The position numbers were made by a program, and so were the translations under genes. From Stenotrophomonas sp. WZN-1 (GTDB lineage Bacteria; Pseudomonadota; Gammaproteobacteria; Xanthomonadales; Xanthomonadaceae): a stretch of DNA of 64,000 nt. This document shows positions 8,924 to 18,635 of the stretch, piece by piece (the stretch's first letter is position 1; every line of letters begins with the position of its first letter). Where the stretch lies: NCBI RefSeq assembly GCF_002192255.1, contig NZ_CP021768.1, positions 1,692,001-1,756,000 of the forward strand. The letters are read 5' to 3'. The notes under the pieces were generated by a model. That model made no database searches. It had not been told where the DNA came from and worked only from the letters and a program-made list of their open reading frames with translations.

Positions 8924-10234
8924 ATGTTTGACCGCTCGAAAAAGGGCGAACACGCCCTGCTGATCCAGCCCCATTTCGGCAAGCTGGAAGACGATGTGCT
9001 TGAAGAGTTCGGTGATCTGGCCCGCTCGGCCGGGGCCAGCATCGCCGCGACGATCACCGCGCGGCTGGATCGTCCGAATCCGTCGACCCTGATCGGCAGC
9101 GGCAAGCTGGACGAGATCAAGGCCGCGGCCGATGCCAGCGGTGCCGACCTGATCCTGGTCAACCATGCGTTGAGCCCGGGCCAGGAGCGCAACCTGGAAC
9201 GCTTCCTCGAGCGCCGGGTGATCGACCGTACCGGCCTGATCCTGGACATCTTCGCCCAGCGTGCGCACAGCCATGAAGGCAAGCTGCAGGTCGAGCTGGC
9301 GCAGCTGCGTCACCTGGCCACGCGGCTGGTGCGTGGCTGGACCCACCTGGAGCGCCAGCGCGGCGGTTCGATCGGGCTGCGCGGCCCGGGTGAAACCCAG
9401 CTGGAAACCGACCGCCGCCTGCTGCAGAAGCGGGTCGAGCAGCTGCAGAAGCGCCTGGAAAAGGTGGAAGTGCAGCGCACCCAGATGCGCCGTGCGCGCG
9501 TGCGCAGCGAACTGCCGCGTGTCGCCCTGGTGGGCTATACCAATGCCGGCAAATCGACCCTGTTCAACGCCATGACCGGCGCTGAGGCCTACGCCGCCGA
9601 CCAGCTGTTCGCAACGCTGGATCCAACCGTGCGCCGCATCGCGGTGCCGGGCGGCAACGTGGTGCTGGCCGACACCGTCGGCTTCGTCCGTGATCTGCCG
9701 CATGATCTGGTCGCCGCGTTCCGCTCGACCCTGTCCGAGGCGCGCGAGGCCGATTTCCTGCTGCACGTGGTCGATGCTGCCGATCCGCACCGCGAGGAGC
9801 GCATCGCCCAGGTGGACGAGGTGCTGACCGCAGTCGGTGCCGGTGACCTGCCGCAGCTGCTGGTGTTCAACAAGATCGACCGCATCGACGGTGCCGACGT
9901 CCGCCACGATGGCCAGGATGGCGTGCCCGACGAGTCGCGTCGTGAGCGCGTCTGGATTTCCGCGCGTGACGGGCAGGGCCTTGAGCTTCTGCAGGCAGTG
10001 CTGGGCAAGCGCCTGGGCCTGCAGCACGTGACCGGTGAACTGCGCCTGCCGCCGGATGCCGGCCGCCTGCGTGCGCGCCTGCACCAGCTGGAAGTGATCC
10101 GCAGCGAACAGGCCGATGAAGAGGGCTGGCTGCTGCAGGTGGACCTGCCGATCGCCGAAGCCGAGAAGCTGGCCGCCAGTGCCGATGGCGCGCCGATCCG
10201 GGCGCTGCTGCCGGAGAAACTGCCGGAGTGGTGA
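8924..10234 (+). CDS. hflX: Ribosome-associated GTPase HflX
   Basis: 436 residues, 14 bp after hfq and probably in the same operon. HflX binds the 50S subunit and splits or rescues stalled ribosomes. The N-terminal HflX domain (GSGKLDEIKAAADASGADLILVNHALSPGQERNLE) is followed by a coiled coil with the RGPGETQLETDRR motif and the G domain: G1 GYTNAGKST near residue 204, G3 DTVGFVRDLP and G4 NKID. The C-terminal domain is also present. hflK and hflC, which follow hflX in E. coli, are not next to it here. Confidence 0.94.
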   Translation: MFDRSKKGEHALLIQPHFGKLEDDVLEEFGDLARSAGASIAATITARLDRPNPSTLIGSGKLDEIKAAADASGADLILVNHALSPGQERNLERFLERRVIDRTGLILDIFAQRAHSHEGKLQVELAQLRHLATRLVRGWTHLERQRGGSIGLRGPGETQLETDRRLLQKRVEQLQKRLEKVEVQRTQMRRARVRSELPRVALVGYTNAGKSTLFNAMTGAEAYAADQLFATLDPTVRRIAVPGGNVVLADTVGFVRDLPHDLVAAFRSTLSEAREADFLLHVVDAADPHREERIAQVDEVLTAVGAGDLPQLLVFNKIDRIDGADVRHDGQDGVPDESRRERVWISARDGQGLELLQAVLGKRLGLQHVTGELRLPPDAGRLRARLHQLEVIRSEQADEEGWLLQVDLPIAEAEKLAASADGAPIRALLPEKLPEW

Positions 10235-10235
10235 G

Positions 10236-10259
10236 GTAGCGCCGGGCCACGCCCGGCCG
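10236..10259 (+). repeat. SMAG palindrome, GCCGGGC class
   Basis: GTAGCGCCGGGC-CAC-GCCCGGCCG, starting 2 bp after the hflX stop. It sits at the 3' end of the miaA-hfq-hflX transcript and may stabilise or end it. Confidence 0.7.
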
Positions 10260-10331
10260 CTGCCATCGCGGCGGCCCGCGACATCAACCAGTCATCTGCG
10301 GTACAACGGGCAGATTCTTCACCCCACCATC

Positions 10332-10832
10332 ATGCCGATGTCCATTCCCACCGACGCCGATCTCAATGCCCAGTCCACGGTGCTCGGGCTGCGCCTGCAA
10401 CAGGCCTCGCTGCAGCTGGTCACCGCCGAAAGCTGCAGTGGCGGCTGGATCGCCAAGTGCATGACCGACATCGCCGGTTCCTCGGCGTTCTTCGACTGCG
10501 GCATGGTGGTCTACAGCTACGAGGCCAAGCAGCGCCTGCTGGGCGTACGTGCGCAGACCCTGGAGCAGTTCGGTGCGGTCAGCCGCGAAACCGTGCTGGA
10601 GATGGTGTCCGGTGCACTGGTCAATTCCGGTGCCGGCATCGCCGTTGCAGTGACTGGCATCGCCGGTCCCGGCGGAGGCAGCCCGGACAAGCCGGTCGGC
10701 AGCGTCTGGATTGGCTGGAAGCGCCGGGGCGGCTATGCGCGCGCCGAGCTGTTCCGGTTCGAAGGCGACCGCGAAGCCGTCCGCCGGCAAACCGTGGCGG
10801 CGGCATTGCGCGGTATCGACGCCCAGCTGTGA
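10332..10832 (+). CDS. pncC: Nicotinamide-nucleotide amidohydrolase (CinA C-terminal family)
   Basis: 166 residues starting at ATG 10332 or 10338 (MPMSIP/MSIP); neither has a strong ribosome binding site. It matches the stand-alone CinA C-terminal domain (YgaD/PncC), which deamidates nicotinamide mononucleotide to nicotinate mononucleotide in NAD recycling. The motifs TAESCSGGWIAKCMTDIAGSSAFFDCGMVVYS and AVTGIAGPGGGSPDKPVGSVWIG are diagnostic. In many proteobacteria this gene lies next to recA and shares the SOS locus; here it is 2 kb upstream of lexA. Confidence 0.92.
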   Translation: MPMSIPTDADLNAQSTVLGLRLQQASLQLVTAESCSGGWIAKCMTDIAGSSAFFDCGMVVYSYEAKQRLLGVRAQTLEQFGAVSRETVLEMVSGALVNSGAGIAVAVTGIAGPGGGSPDKPVGSVWIGWKRRGGYARAELFRFEGDREAVRRQTVAAALRGIDAQL

Positions 10833-10863
10833 CATGCTGCTCCGGTAATCGTCCGGAGCACGC

Positions 10864-12549
10864 ATGATGTGGGAAACGCTGGGCACGGTCCGTGACCTGG
10901 GCCGACTGCAGGAAATCGCCGTCGTCCTGATCCGCTATGGCTTCGGCGATGTGGTGCGGCGCATCGGCCTGGCCAGCACGCTGGAGCGGGCAGGGCGCCT
11001 GCTGCACTGGAACGAGGAGCGGCAGGAACTGCTGCGGATGACTGCGCCGGTGCGTGTGCGCAGCGCGATGCAGGATCTCGGTCCGACCTTCGTCAAGCTC
11101 GGCCAGGTACTGGCGACGCGCGTCGACCTGCTGCCGCCGGAATGGATCGCCGAGCTCTCCGAGCTGCAGAACGCGGTGCCGGCGCTGCCGTATGCGGATA
11201 TCCGTGAGCAGCTCGAAGCCGACATTGGCGCATCGCCTGCAGAGGTGTTCGCCTTCCTCGATGAAACCCCGATGGCTGCCGCCTCTCTGGCGCAGGCCCA
11301 TCGTGCGCGCCTGCATGATGGTCGCGAGGTGGTACTGAAGGTGCGGCGCCCCGGCATCCGCGATGTGGTCGAGGCCGACCTGCGGCTACTGGCCCGTCTG
11401 GCCGAGATCGTCGAGGCGCGCTTGCCGGACCTGCGCCGCTATCGCCCGGCCGAGGTCGTGCAGCAGTTCACCGTATCGCTGCGCCGTGAACTGGATTTCG
11501 CCGCCGAATGCCGCAATGCCGAGCGCATCGCGCGCAACTTCAAGGGCCGCGACGACATCCTGATTCCCGACGTGCATTGGCAGTGGACCTGCGAAAGCCT
11601 GAACGTGCAGGCTTTCGTCGACGGCATTCCGGCGCGCGATCTTGCCGGCGTCGACGCGGCAGGCCTGGACCGGCGCGAGCTGGCACGGCGTGGTGCCGAC
11701 ATCGTGCTGAAGATGGTGCTGGAGGACGGCAGCTTCCATGCCGACCCGCACCCCGGCAACATCATCTACCTGCGTGACGGCCGCATCGGCGTGATCGATT
11801 TCGGCATGGTCGGCGCGCTGTCTGAAGTGCGCCGCTTCCAGGTCGCGCAGCTTCTGCACGGGCTGGTCGAACAGGATCCGCAGGGCGTGGCCGACGTGCT
11901 GCTGGACTGGGCCGGCGGTGTGGAAGTGGACGAGAACCGGCTTCAGCACGACATCAGCCAGTTCGTCGACCAGTACCGTGGCGTGCCGCTGAAGGACCTG
12001 CGCATCGGCCTGATGCTGGGCGACATCACCCAGTTGCTGCGCAGTTACAGCCTGACCCTGCCGGCCGACCTGGCGTTGATGATCAAGGCGTTCCTGACCC
12101 TGGAGGGCATGGGCCGCCAGTTGGACCCGGATTTCGACATGGCCAGTGCTGCGCGCCCGTTCCTGGAGCGGGTAGTGCTGCAGCGCTATGCGCCCAAGGC
12201 GCTGCTCAAGCGCGGCCGGCGCAGCCTGCTGGGCCTGGTCGACTTCGCCGGTGAGTTGCCCCGCGACCTGCGCAAGCTGGTCCAGGCGGCGCGCCGGGGA
12301 CGCCTGCAGTTGAAGGTGGAAACCAGTGCATTGGAGGGCTTCGGCGAGCAGGTCAACCGCGCCGCGAACCGGCTGGTGATGGGCATCGTCACCGCCGCAT
12401 TGATCATCGGCTCGTCGATCGTGATGCACAGCGTTGGTGGGGTTTCCAGCCGCTGGTTGCTGGCGCTGGGCGTGTGCGGTTTCATCGGCGCCGGCTTCTG
12501 CGGCGTGTGGATCCTGTTTTCGATATGGAGAAGCGGTAAGCACACGTAG
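10864..12549 (+). CDS. ubiB: UbiB/ABC1 family atypical kinase
   Basis: 561 residues. UbiB is an atypical kinase/ATPase needed for ubiquinone biosynthesis. The KxGQ signature (FVKLGQVLATR) and the ASLAQAHRA loop are visible in the N-terminal half, the catalytic part FHADPHPGNIIY and DFGMVG in the middle, and two C-terminal membrane segments (about 505-525 and 530-553). The gene starts ATGATG, so the first Met may be either. It is not near other ubi genes here; a general ABC1-family protein with another lipid role is possible. Confidence 0.88.
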   Translation: MMWETLGTVRDLGRLQEIAVVLIRYGFGDVVRRIGLASTLERAGRLLHWNEERQELLRMTAPVRVRSAMQDLGPTFVKLGQVLATRVDLLPPEWIAELSELQNAVPALPYADIREQLEADIGASPAEVFAFLDETPMAAASLAQAHRARLHDGREVVLKVRRPGIRDVVEADLRLLARLAEIVEARLPDLRRYRPAEVVQQFTVSLRRELDFAAECRNAERIARNFKGRDDILIPDVHWQWTCESLNVQAFVDGIPARDLAGVDAAGLDRRELARRGADIVLKMVLEDGSFHADPHPGNIIYLRDGRIGVIDFGMVGALSEVRRFQVAQLLHGLVEQDPQGVADVLLDWAGGVEVDENRLQHDISQFVDQYRGVPLKDLRIGLMLGDITQLLRSYSLTLPADLALMIKAFLTLEGMGRQLDPDFDMASAARPFLERVVLQRYAPKALLKRGRRSLLGLVDFAGELPRDLRKLVQAARRGRLQLKVETSALEGFGEQVNRAANRLVMGIVTAALIIGSSIVMHSVGGVSSRWLLALGVCGFIGAGFCGVWILFSIWRSGKHT

Positions 12550-12573
12550 GCAGGTGCACGAAGTGCGCCTGTC

Positions 12574-12610
12574 GCGGTTCCACAGGAACCGCAGAATCGC
12601 GCAGCGATTC
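12574..12610. repeat. Two tandem small hairpins after ubiB
   Basis: GCGGTTCC-ACA-GGAACCGC (12574-12592) is followed by GAATCGC-GCA-GCGATTC (12594-12610), and a SMAG palindrome comes next. Three stem-loops in about 65 bp mark the 3' end of the ubiB transcript. No T-run. Confidence 0.6.
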
Positions 12611-12612
12611 CT

Positions 12613-12636
12613 GTAGAGCCGAGCCATGCTCGGCTG
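12613..12636 (+). repeat. SMAG palindrome, GAGCCGAGC class
   Basis: GTAG then AGCCGAGC, CAT, GCTCGGCT. Third stem-loop in the ubiB-lexA gap. Confidence 0.72.
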
Positions 12637-12734
12637 CTCTTGCCCAGGTCAGCCCAGCCGTTCGCGCGATTGCCTAGCACGGCTCGGCACGACAGATGTC
12701 GCCGTGTCGCTCCCAGCACTTGCACACCGGTCAG

Positions 12735-12753
12735 TTAGTAGTAATACTACTAA
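12735..12753. promoter_or_regulatory. LexA operator
   Basis: TTAGTAGTAATACTACTAA is a perfect 19-bp palindrome that fits the TTAG-N6-TACTA LexA motif known from Xylella and Xanthomonas. It ends 2 bp before the lexA ATG (12756), where a ribosome binding site would normally be. This implies autoregulation of lexA and either a leaderless message or an unusual start. Confidence 0.92.
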
Positions 12754-12755
12754 CC

Positions 12756-13391
12756 ATGGACCTGACCGACACCCAGCAGGCGATCCTGCAGTTGATCGCC
12801 GAGCGTATCGAGAGCGAAGGCGCGCCGCCGTCGCAGACTGAAATCGCACGTGCGTTCGGCTTCAAGGGCGTACGCGCGGCCCAGTACCACCTGGAAGCCC
12901 TGGAGCAGGCCGGTGCGATCCGTCGCATCCCAGGCCAGGCCCGCGGCATCCGCCTGGTGCAGGCACCGCCGGTCGAAAAGCTGGCCGAGCCGGGCCTGCC
13001 CGACAGCGTCCTGCGCCTGCCGGTGCTGGGCCGGGTCGCGGCCGGCCTGCCGATCGGCGCCGACATCGGCTCGGACGATTTCGTGGTGCTGGACCGGGTG
13101 TTCTTCTCACCGGCGCCGGATTACCTGCTGAAGGTGCAGGGCGATTCGATGATCGACGAGGGCATCTTCGACGGTGACCTGATCGGTGTGCACCGCACCC
13201 GCGATGCTCATTCCGGACAGATCGTGGTGGCCCGCATCGATGATGAGATCACCGTCAAGCTGCTGAAGATCGCCAAGGACCGCATCCGCCTGCTGCCGCG
13301 CAACCCCGACTACAAGCCGATCGAGGTGCTGCCCGATCAGGACTTCGCGATCGAAGGCCTCTATTGCGGCCTGCTGCGGCCCAACCGTTGA
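12756..13391 (+). CDS. lexA: SOS regulator LexA
   Basis: 211 residues from ATG 12756 (MDLTDTQQ). The repressor of the SOS regulon, which cleaves itself when stimulated by RecA filaments. The winged-helix DNA-binding part covers about residues 1-65 (recognition region QTEIARAFGFKGVRAAQYHL), the cleavage site is Ala96-Gly97 (VAAGLP), and the catalytic pair is Ser131 (GDSMIDEG) and Lys168 (ITVKLLK). The operator lies directly before the start. An in-frame ATG at 12696 would put the operator inside the gene and is rejected. recA follows 204 bp downstream. Confidence 0.96.
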   Translation: MDLTDTQQAILQLIAERIESEGAPPSQTEIARAFGFKGVRAAQYHLEALEQAGAIRRIPGQARGIRLVQAPPVEKLAEPGLPDSVLRLPVLGRVAAGLPIGADIGSDDFVVLDRVFFSPAPDYLLKVQGDSMIDEGIFDGDLIGVHRTRDAHSGQIVVARIDDEITVKLLKIAKDRIRLLPRNPDYKPIEVLPDQDFAIEGLYCGLLRPNR

Positions 13392-13595
13392 CCCGTTCCA
13401 TAGCGCATTACCCCGCGGTCTTTTGTGGCGATTCTCTGGTTCCACTGAGGTTGGTACGGATGTCCGATAATTCTTTTCAGAGCGCCGGGCAGAATCTCAG
13501 CCTGTGCGATACGTCCGACTTAAAGTGAACCCATGGCAAAGAAGACCCCCAAAGACAGCACCTCCAACGACACGACCTCTGCAAGGACCAATCCG

Positions 13596-14633
<1,038 letters not shown>

Positions 14634-14743
14634 GGCTTGCTGTGGGGCAGGGCGGCGCCGTCAGTGACGTCGCCCTGTCCCGCAGGTTCGAATGGCCCAG
14701 GGATGGGCAGGGCGCCAGGGATGGCGCCACCCTTGGAGCACCG

Positions 14744-15235
14744 ATGTCCGACGCTGACGACATTCCCACCGGCCGCAAACGCCGGCCGCGCGAGCAGACG
14801 CCCGTGCAACGGGCACTGGGCCTGCTGGTCCGCCGTGAGCATTCGCGCAAGGAACTCACCCGTAAGCTGACCGCCCGTGGCATCGAAGACGAAGCCGCGC
14901 AGGCCGCTGTCGCCAAGCTGACCGAAGCCGGCTGGCAGGACGACACCCGATTTGCCGAGAACCTGGTGCGGATGCGCGCCAACACCGGCTATGGCCCGAT
15001 CCATGTCCGTGCCGAGCTGGGTACCCATGGCCTGGACAGTGCAGCGATTGCGGCGGCGATGGACGGCTATGAGGGCGACTGGCAGGAAAATGCCCGTGAC
15101 CTGGTCCGCCGACGCTTCGGCGAGGCGGGTCCGCAGGACCTGGCGCAGCGCCGCAAGGCCGCCGATCTGCTGGCACGGCGGGGCTTCGACGGCGACAGTA
15201 TCCGCCGTGCGACCCGCTACGACCCGGATGACTGA
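14744..15235 (+). CDS. recX: Regulatory protein RecX
   Basis: 163 residues from ATG 14744 with TTGGAG about 6 bp ahead. RecX limits RecA filament growth. The product has the all-helical RecX repeats: [52 protein letters not shown] and a C-terminal [20 protein letters not shown]. An Arg/Lys-rich leader (GRKRRPREQ) precedes the first repeat. It lies 110 bp after recA, the usual linked pair; the region between them has no clear terminator, so partial cotranscription is likely. Confidence 0.93.
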   Translation: MSDADDIPTGRKRRPREQTPVQRALGLLVRREHSRKELTRKLTARGIEDEAAQAAVAKLTEAGWQDDTRFAENLVRMRANTGYGPIHVRAELGTHGLDSAAIAAAMDGYEGDWQENARDLVRRRFGEAGPQDLAQRRKAADLLARRGFDGDSIRRATRYDPDD

Positions 15236-15344
15236 GACTGGCGGCGCCGGGCCTGATACCCTTTAGGTTTTCGGCGATCCCTCGTGACCCTGGCCAACGC
15301 GGCCGGTGGTCCGGGTCCGCCGGCCCGCAGACTGCCAGCCCCCA

Positions 15345-17993
15345 ATGAACGCATCCGCCAAATTCACGACTTCCCAGATCCGCAGCGACTTCCTTGAATT
15401 CTTCAAGGGCAAAGGCCACACCATCGTGCCGTCGGCGCCGCTGGTGCCGGGCAATGATCCGACCCTGCTGTTCACCAACTCCGGCATGGTGCAGTTCAAG
15501 GACGTGTTCCTTGGCGCGGAGAAGCGCAGCTACGTGCGCGCGGCCGACGTGCAGCGCTGCCTGCGCGCGGGCGGCAAGCACAATGACCTCGACCAGGTCG
15601 GCTACACCGCACGCCACCACACCTTCTTCGAAATGCTGGGCAACTGGTCGTTCGGTGATTACTTCAAGAAGGATGCGATCGCCTGGGCCTGGGAGCTGCT
15701 GACCCAGGTCTGGAAGCTGCCGGCCGAGCGCCTGCTGGTCACCGTCTACCAGACTGACGACGAGGCCTACGCGCTGTGGCGCGACATGGTCGGCGTGCCG
15801 GAAGAGCGCATCGTGCGCATCGGCGACAACAAGGGCGCGCCGTTCGCCTCGGACAACTTCTGGCAGATGGCCGACACCGGTCCGTGCGGCCCGTGCACCG
15901 AGATCTTCTACGACCACGGCGACCATATCGCCGGCGGCCCCCCGGGCTCCCCGGATGAAGACGGCGACCGCTTCATCGAGATATGGAACCTGGTGTTCAT
16001 GCAGTTTGACCGCCAGCCCGACGGCACCCTGGTGCCGCTGCCGGCGCCGTGCGTGGATACCGGCATGGGCCTGGAGCGCCTGGCGGCGATCCTGCAGCAC
16101 GTGCACACCAACTACGAGATCGACCTGTTCCAGGCCCTGATCCGCAAGGCGTCCGAGCTGACCGGCACCGCCGACCTGGAAAACAAGTCGCTGCGCGTGA
16201 TCGCTGATCACATCCGCGCCTGTTCGTTCCTGATCGTCGACGGCGTGCTGCCGTCCAACGAAGGCCGCGGCTACGTGCTGCGCCGTATCATCCGCCGCGC
16301 CCTGCGCCATGGCTGGATGCTGGGCGTGCGCCAGCCGTTCTTCAGCAAGCTGGTGCCGACCCTGGTCGAGCAGATGGGCGAGGCTTACCCGGAGCTGCCG
16401 GCGGCGGCGGATACCGTCACCCGTGCGCTGCAGGCCGAGGAAGAGCGCTTTGCTGAAACCCTTGACGCCGGCATGAAGATCTTCGAGGACGTGGCCGGCA
16501 AGGCCAGCAATGGCGTGATCCCGGGCGTTGACGCCTTCCGCCTGTACGACACCTATGGCTTCCCGCTCGACCTGACCCAGGACATCGCCCGCGAGCGCGA
16601 CCTGACGGTCGACATCGCCGGCTTCGATGCCGCGATGGAACAGCAGCGCGAGACCGCACGCGCCGCCGGCAAGTTCGGCGGCGGCGTGACCCTGCCGGCG
16701 GAGCTGGTGGCCACCCTCAGCCCGACCGTGTTCCTGGGCTATGACCGCCTGCAGGCCGACGGCCTGAGCGTGCTGGCCCTGCTCAAGGGCGGTCGTCCGG
16801 TGCAGTCGGCCGATGCGGGTGATTCGGTCATCGTCATCACCAACCAGACCCCGTTCTACGCCGAATCCGGCGGCCAGGTCGGCGACACCGGCGTGCTGGC
16901 CGGCAACGGCGTGCGCCTGGCGGTGGAGGACACCCAGAAGTTCGCCGGCCAGTTCCATGGCCACGTCGGCACCCTGTCCGAAGGCGGCCTGAAGGTCGGC
17001 GATGTGCTGTCCGGCGAGGTCGATGGCGAGCGCCGTGGCGCCACCATCCTCAACCACTCGGCCACCCACCTGCTGCACGCCGCCTTGCGCGAAGTGCTGG
17101 GCACCCATGTGCAGCAGAAGGGCTCGCTGGTCGCTCCGGACCGCCTGCGTTTCGACTTCTCGCACTTCCAGCCGATCAGCGCGGAAGAGCTGGCGGTGAT
17201 CGAGCGCAAGGTCAACCAGCAGGTGCGTGCCAACAACGCTGCCGAAGTGCACACCATGGCCATGCAGGAAGCGCTGGACTTCGGCGCCATGGCCCTGTTC
17301 GGCGAGAAGTACGGTGAGCACGTGCGCGTGCTGAAGATGGGTGACTACTCCACCGAGCTGTGCGGGGGTACCCACGTCAACCGTACCGGCGACATCGGCT
17401 TGTTCAAGATCACCTCCGAGGGCGGTGTTTCCGCCGGCGTGCGCCGCATCGAGGCGGTCACCGGCCAGGGCGCCCTGGATTACGTGGACGCCGAAGAGGC
17501 CCGCCTGGCCGAGGCCGCTGACCTGCTCGGCGGCAGCGCTGCCGACGTGGTCGAGAAGATCCGTGCGCTCGGCCAGCGCCAGAAGCAGCTGGAACGCGAA
17601 CTGGAAGCCGTGAAGGCCAAGGTCGCCGCCGGTGCCACGGCCGACCTGTCCGGCCAGGCCGTTGAGGTTGCCGGCGTGAAGGTGCTGGCCGCCCGCCTGG
17701 AGGGCTTCGACGCCAAGGCCCTGCGTGATGCCATGGACCGCCTGAAGCAGCAGCTCGGCGACGCGGTGATCGTGCTGGCCGGCACCCAGGACGGCAAGGC
17801 GGCCCTGGTCGCGGGTGTGAACGGCAGCGCAATGGGCAAGGTCAAGGCCGGGGAACTGTTGTCCCATATCGCCAGTCAGATCGGGGGCAAGGGCGGCGGA
17901 CGCCCGGACCTCGCCCAGGGTGGTGGCGAGGACGGGCCCGCCCTTGCCACCGCGCTGGCTGCAGTCGTCGAATGGGTCAGCCCCCGCCTGTGA
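15345..17993 (+). CDS. alaS: Alanyl-tRNA synthetase
   Basis: 882 residues from ATG 15345 ([13 protein letters not shown]), close to the usual 875. Class II synthetase that charges tRNA-Ala. The catalytic core starts with [23 protein letters not shown] and motif [19 protein letters not shown]; the editing domain has the zinc ligands H571-H575 (HSATH) and C673 (CGGTH); the C-terminal C-Ala domain follows a coiled coil ([15 protein letters not shown]). It belongs to the recA-recX-alaS-csrA order common in gammaproteobacteria. Confidence 0.97.
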   Translation: MNASAKFTTSQIRSDFLEFFKGKGHTIVPSAPLVPGNDPTLLFTNSGMVQFKDVFLGAEKRSYVRAADVQRCLRAGGKHNDLDQVGYTARHHTFFEMLGNWSFGDYFKKDAIAWAWELLTQVWKLPAERLLVTVYQTDDEAYALWRDMVGVPEERIVRIGDNKGAPFASDNFWQMADTGPCGPCTEIFYDHGDHIAGGPPGSPDEDGDRFIEIWNLVFMQFDRQPDGTLVPLPAPCVDTGMGLERLAAILQHVHTNYEIDLFQALIRKASELTGTADLENKSLRVIADHIRACSFLIVDGVLPSNEGRGYVLRRIIRRALRHGWMLGVRQPFFSKLVPTLVEQMGEAYPELPAAADTVTRALQAEEERFAETLDAGMKIFEDVAGKASNGVIPGVDAFRLYDTYGFPLDLTQDIARERDLTVDIAGFDAAMEQQRETARAAGKFGGGVTLPAELVATLSPTVFLGYDRLQADGLSVLALLKGGRPVQSADAGDSVIVITNQTPFYAESGGQVGDTGVLAGNGVRLAVEDTQKFAGQFHGHVGTLSEGGLKVGDVLSGEVDGERRGATILNHSATHLLHAALREVLGTHVQQKGSLVAPDRLRFDFSHFQPISAEELAVIERKVNQQVRANNAAEVHTMAMQEALDFGAMALFGEKYGEHVRVLKMGDYSTELCGGTHVNRTGDIGLFKITSEGGVSAGVRRIEAVTGQGALDYVDAEEARLAEAADLLGGSAADVVEKIRALGQRQKQLERELEAVKAKVAAGATADLSGQAVEVAGVKVLAARLEGFDAKALRDAMDRLKQQLGDAVIVLAGTQDGKAALVAGVNGSAMGKVKAGELLSHIASQIGGKGGGRPDLAQGGGEDGPALATALAAVVEWVSPRL

Positions 17994-18001
17994 TGAACCC
18001 T

Positions 18002-18032
18002 GCCGTCCCCCTCCTTGTAGGAGCGGGACGGC
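18002..18032 (+). terminator. Hairpin after alaS, possible terminator
   Basis: GCCGTCCC-C-CTCC pairs with GGAG-C-GGGACGGC around TTGTA, a 12-bp stem with one C/C mismatch, 8 bp after the alaS stop. A T-rich run follows only about 20 bp later, so it may be an attenuator or processing site rather than a full terminator. Confidence 0.5.
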
Positions 18033-18078
18033 TGACGGTACCATTGCGAATCTTTTCCCTTTGTCGTGGTAGCGCTTC

Positions 18079-18109
18079 TTGACGGAGCGTCAAGCCGGTG
18101 GGGGATACC
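18079..18109 (+). promoter_or_regulatory. Candidate csrA promoter
   Basis: TTGACG (18079-18084) and GGATAC/GATACC (18103-18109) with 18-19 bp between them, about 32 bp before the csrA start. The -35 box is part of an inverted repeat TTGACG-GAG-CGTCAA. The -10 is weak, so this is tentative. Confidence 0.35.
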
Positions 18110-18140
18110 CTTCCACACGGTTCCATGGAGACTTACAAAA

Positions 18141-18344
18141 ATGTTGATCCTGACTCGCCGCGTCGGCGAAACCCTGATGATCGGAGACTCGGTGAGCGTC
18201 ACCGTGCTTGGCGTCAAGGGTAACCAGGTGCGTATCGGCATCACTGCGCCGAAGGACGTCGCTGTGCATCGCGAAGAGATCTACCAGCGCATCCAGCGTG
18301 GTGATGAAGCCGGCGGCACCGGTAGCGAAAATTCTGCCGAATAA
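18141..18344 (+). CDS. csrA: Carbon storage regulator CsrA (RsmA)
   Basis: 67 residues from ATG 18141, with GGAG 10 bp upstream. CsrA binds GGA motifs in mRNA leaders and controls carbon storage, motility, biofilm and virulence genes. The core [51 protein letters not shown] is complete, including Leu4 and Arg44-type RNA contacts. The C-terminal tail is Gly/Ser/Glu-rich. It lies between alaS and tRNA-Ser, the classic order. A GacA/UvrY-type regulator at 63472 could act on the same circuit through small RNAs that are not in the window. Confidence 0.96.
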
Positions 18345-18347
18345 CGC

Positions 18348-18377
18348 TTTACCTTCGCACTCGATTAACGTTATGAT
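18348..18377 (+). promoter_or_regulatory. Promoter for tRNA-Ser
   Basis: TTTACC and TATGAT with an 18-bp spacer, 45 bp before the tRNA. A GC-rich stretch (CGCCCCGC) follows the -10, as in stringently controlled stable-RNA promoters. Confidence 0.6.
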
Positions 18378-18422
18378 TCACGCCCCGCTGAGGTGCAACG
18401 CACCAGACGCGGTGAAAACCCC

Positions 18423-18515
18423 GGAGTGATGCCCGAGCGGCTGAAGGGGCTCCCCTGCTAAGGGAGTATAGGGTCAAAAGCTCTATCGAGGGTTCGAATC
18501 CCTCTCACTCCGCCA
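18423..18515 (+). tRNA. tRNA-Ser(GCT)
   Basis: 93 nt including CCA. The acceptor arms GGAGTGA and TCACTCC pair with discriminator G; the anticodon loop reads CTGCTAA, so the anticodon is GCT, which reads AGC/AGU. The long variable arm (TATAGGGTCAAAAGCTCTATC) and T-loop GGTTCGAATCC are typical of serine tRNAs. It follows csrA, as in many gammaproteobacteria, and has its own promoter and terminator. Confidence 0.97.
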
Positions 18516-18527
18516 GATACAAAGAAG

Positions 18528-18559
18528 CGCCTGCAGATCCTCGATCTGCAGGCGTTTTT
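18528..18559 (+). terminator. Rho-independent terminator of tRNA-Ser
   Basis: A 12-bp perfect stem, CGCCTGCAGATC and GATCTGCAGGCG, with loop CTC, followed by TTTTTC. Confidence 0.92.
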
Positions 18560-18635
18560 CTTTGCTCCGGTACTCATCTCTGAATCACCATCCACCGATC
18601 ATCGATCCGTGGATGGCGGCGGATCCACTGTCCGC

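Noticed and set aside
13392..13595. LexA box upstream of recA
   Set aside because: No TTAG-N6-TACTA match or palindrome of this type was found.
14856..18044. 1062-codon open frame antisense to alaS
   Set aside because: Produced by the high GC third codon position of the alaS gene; His/Gln/Ala-rich product with no family.
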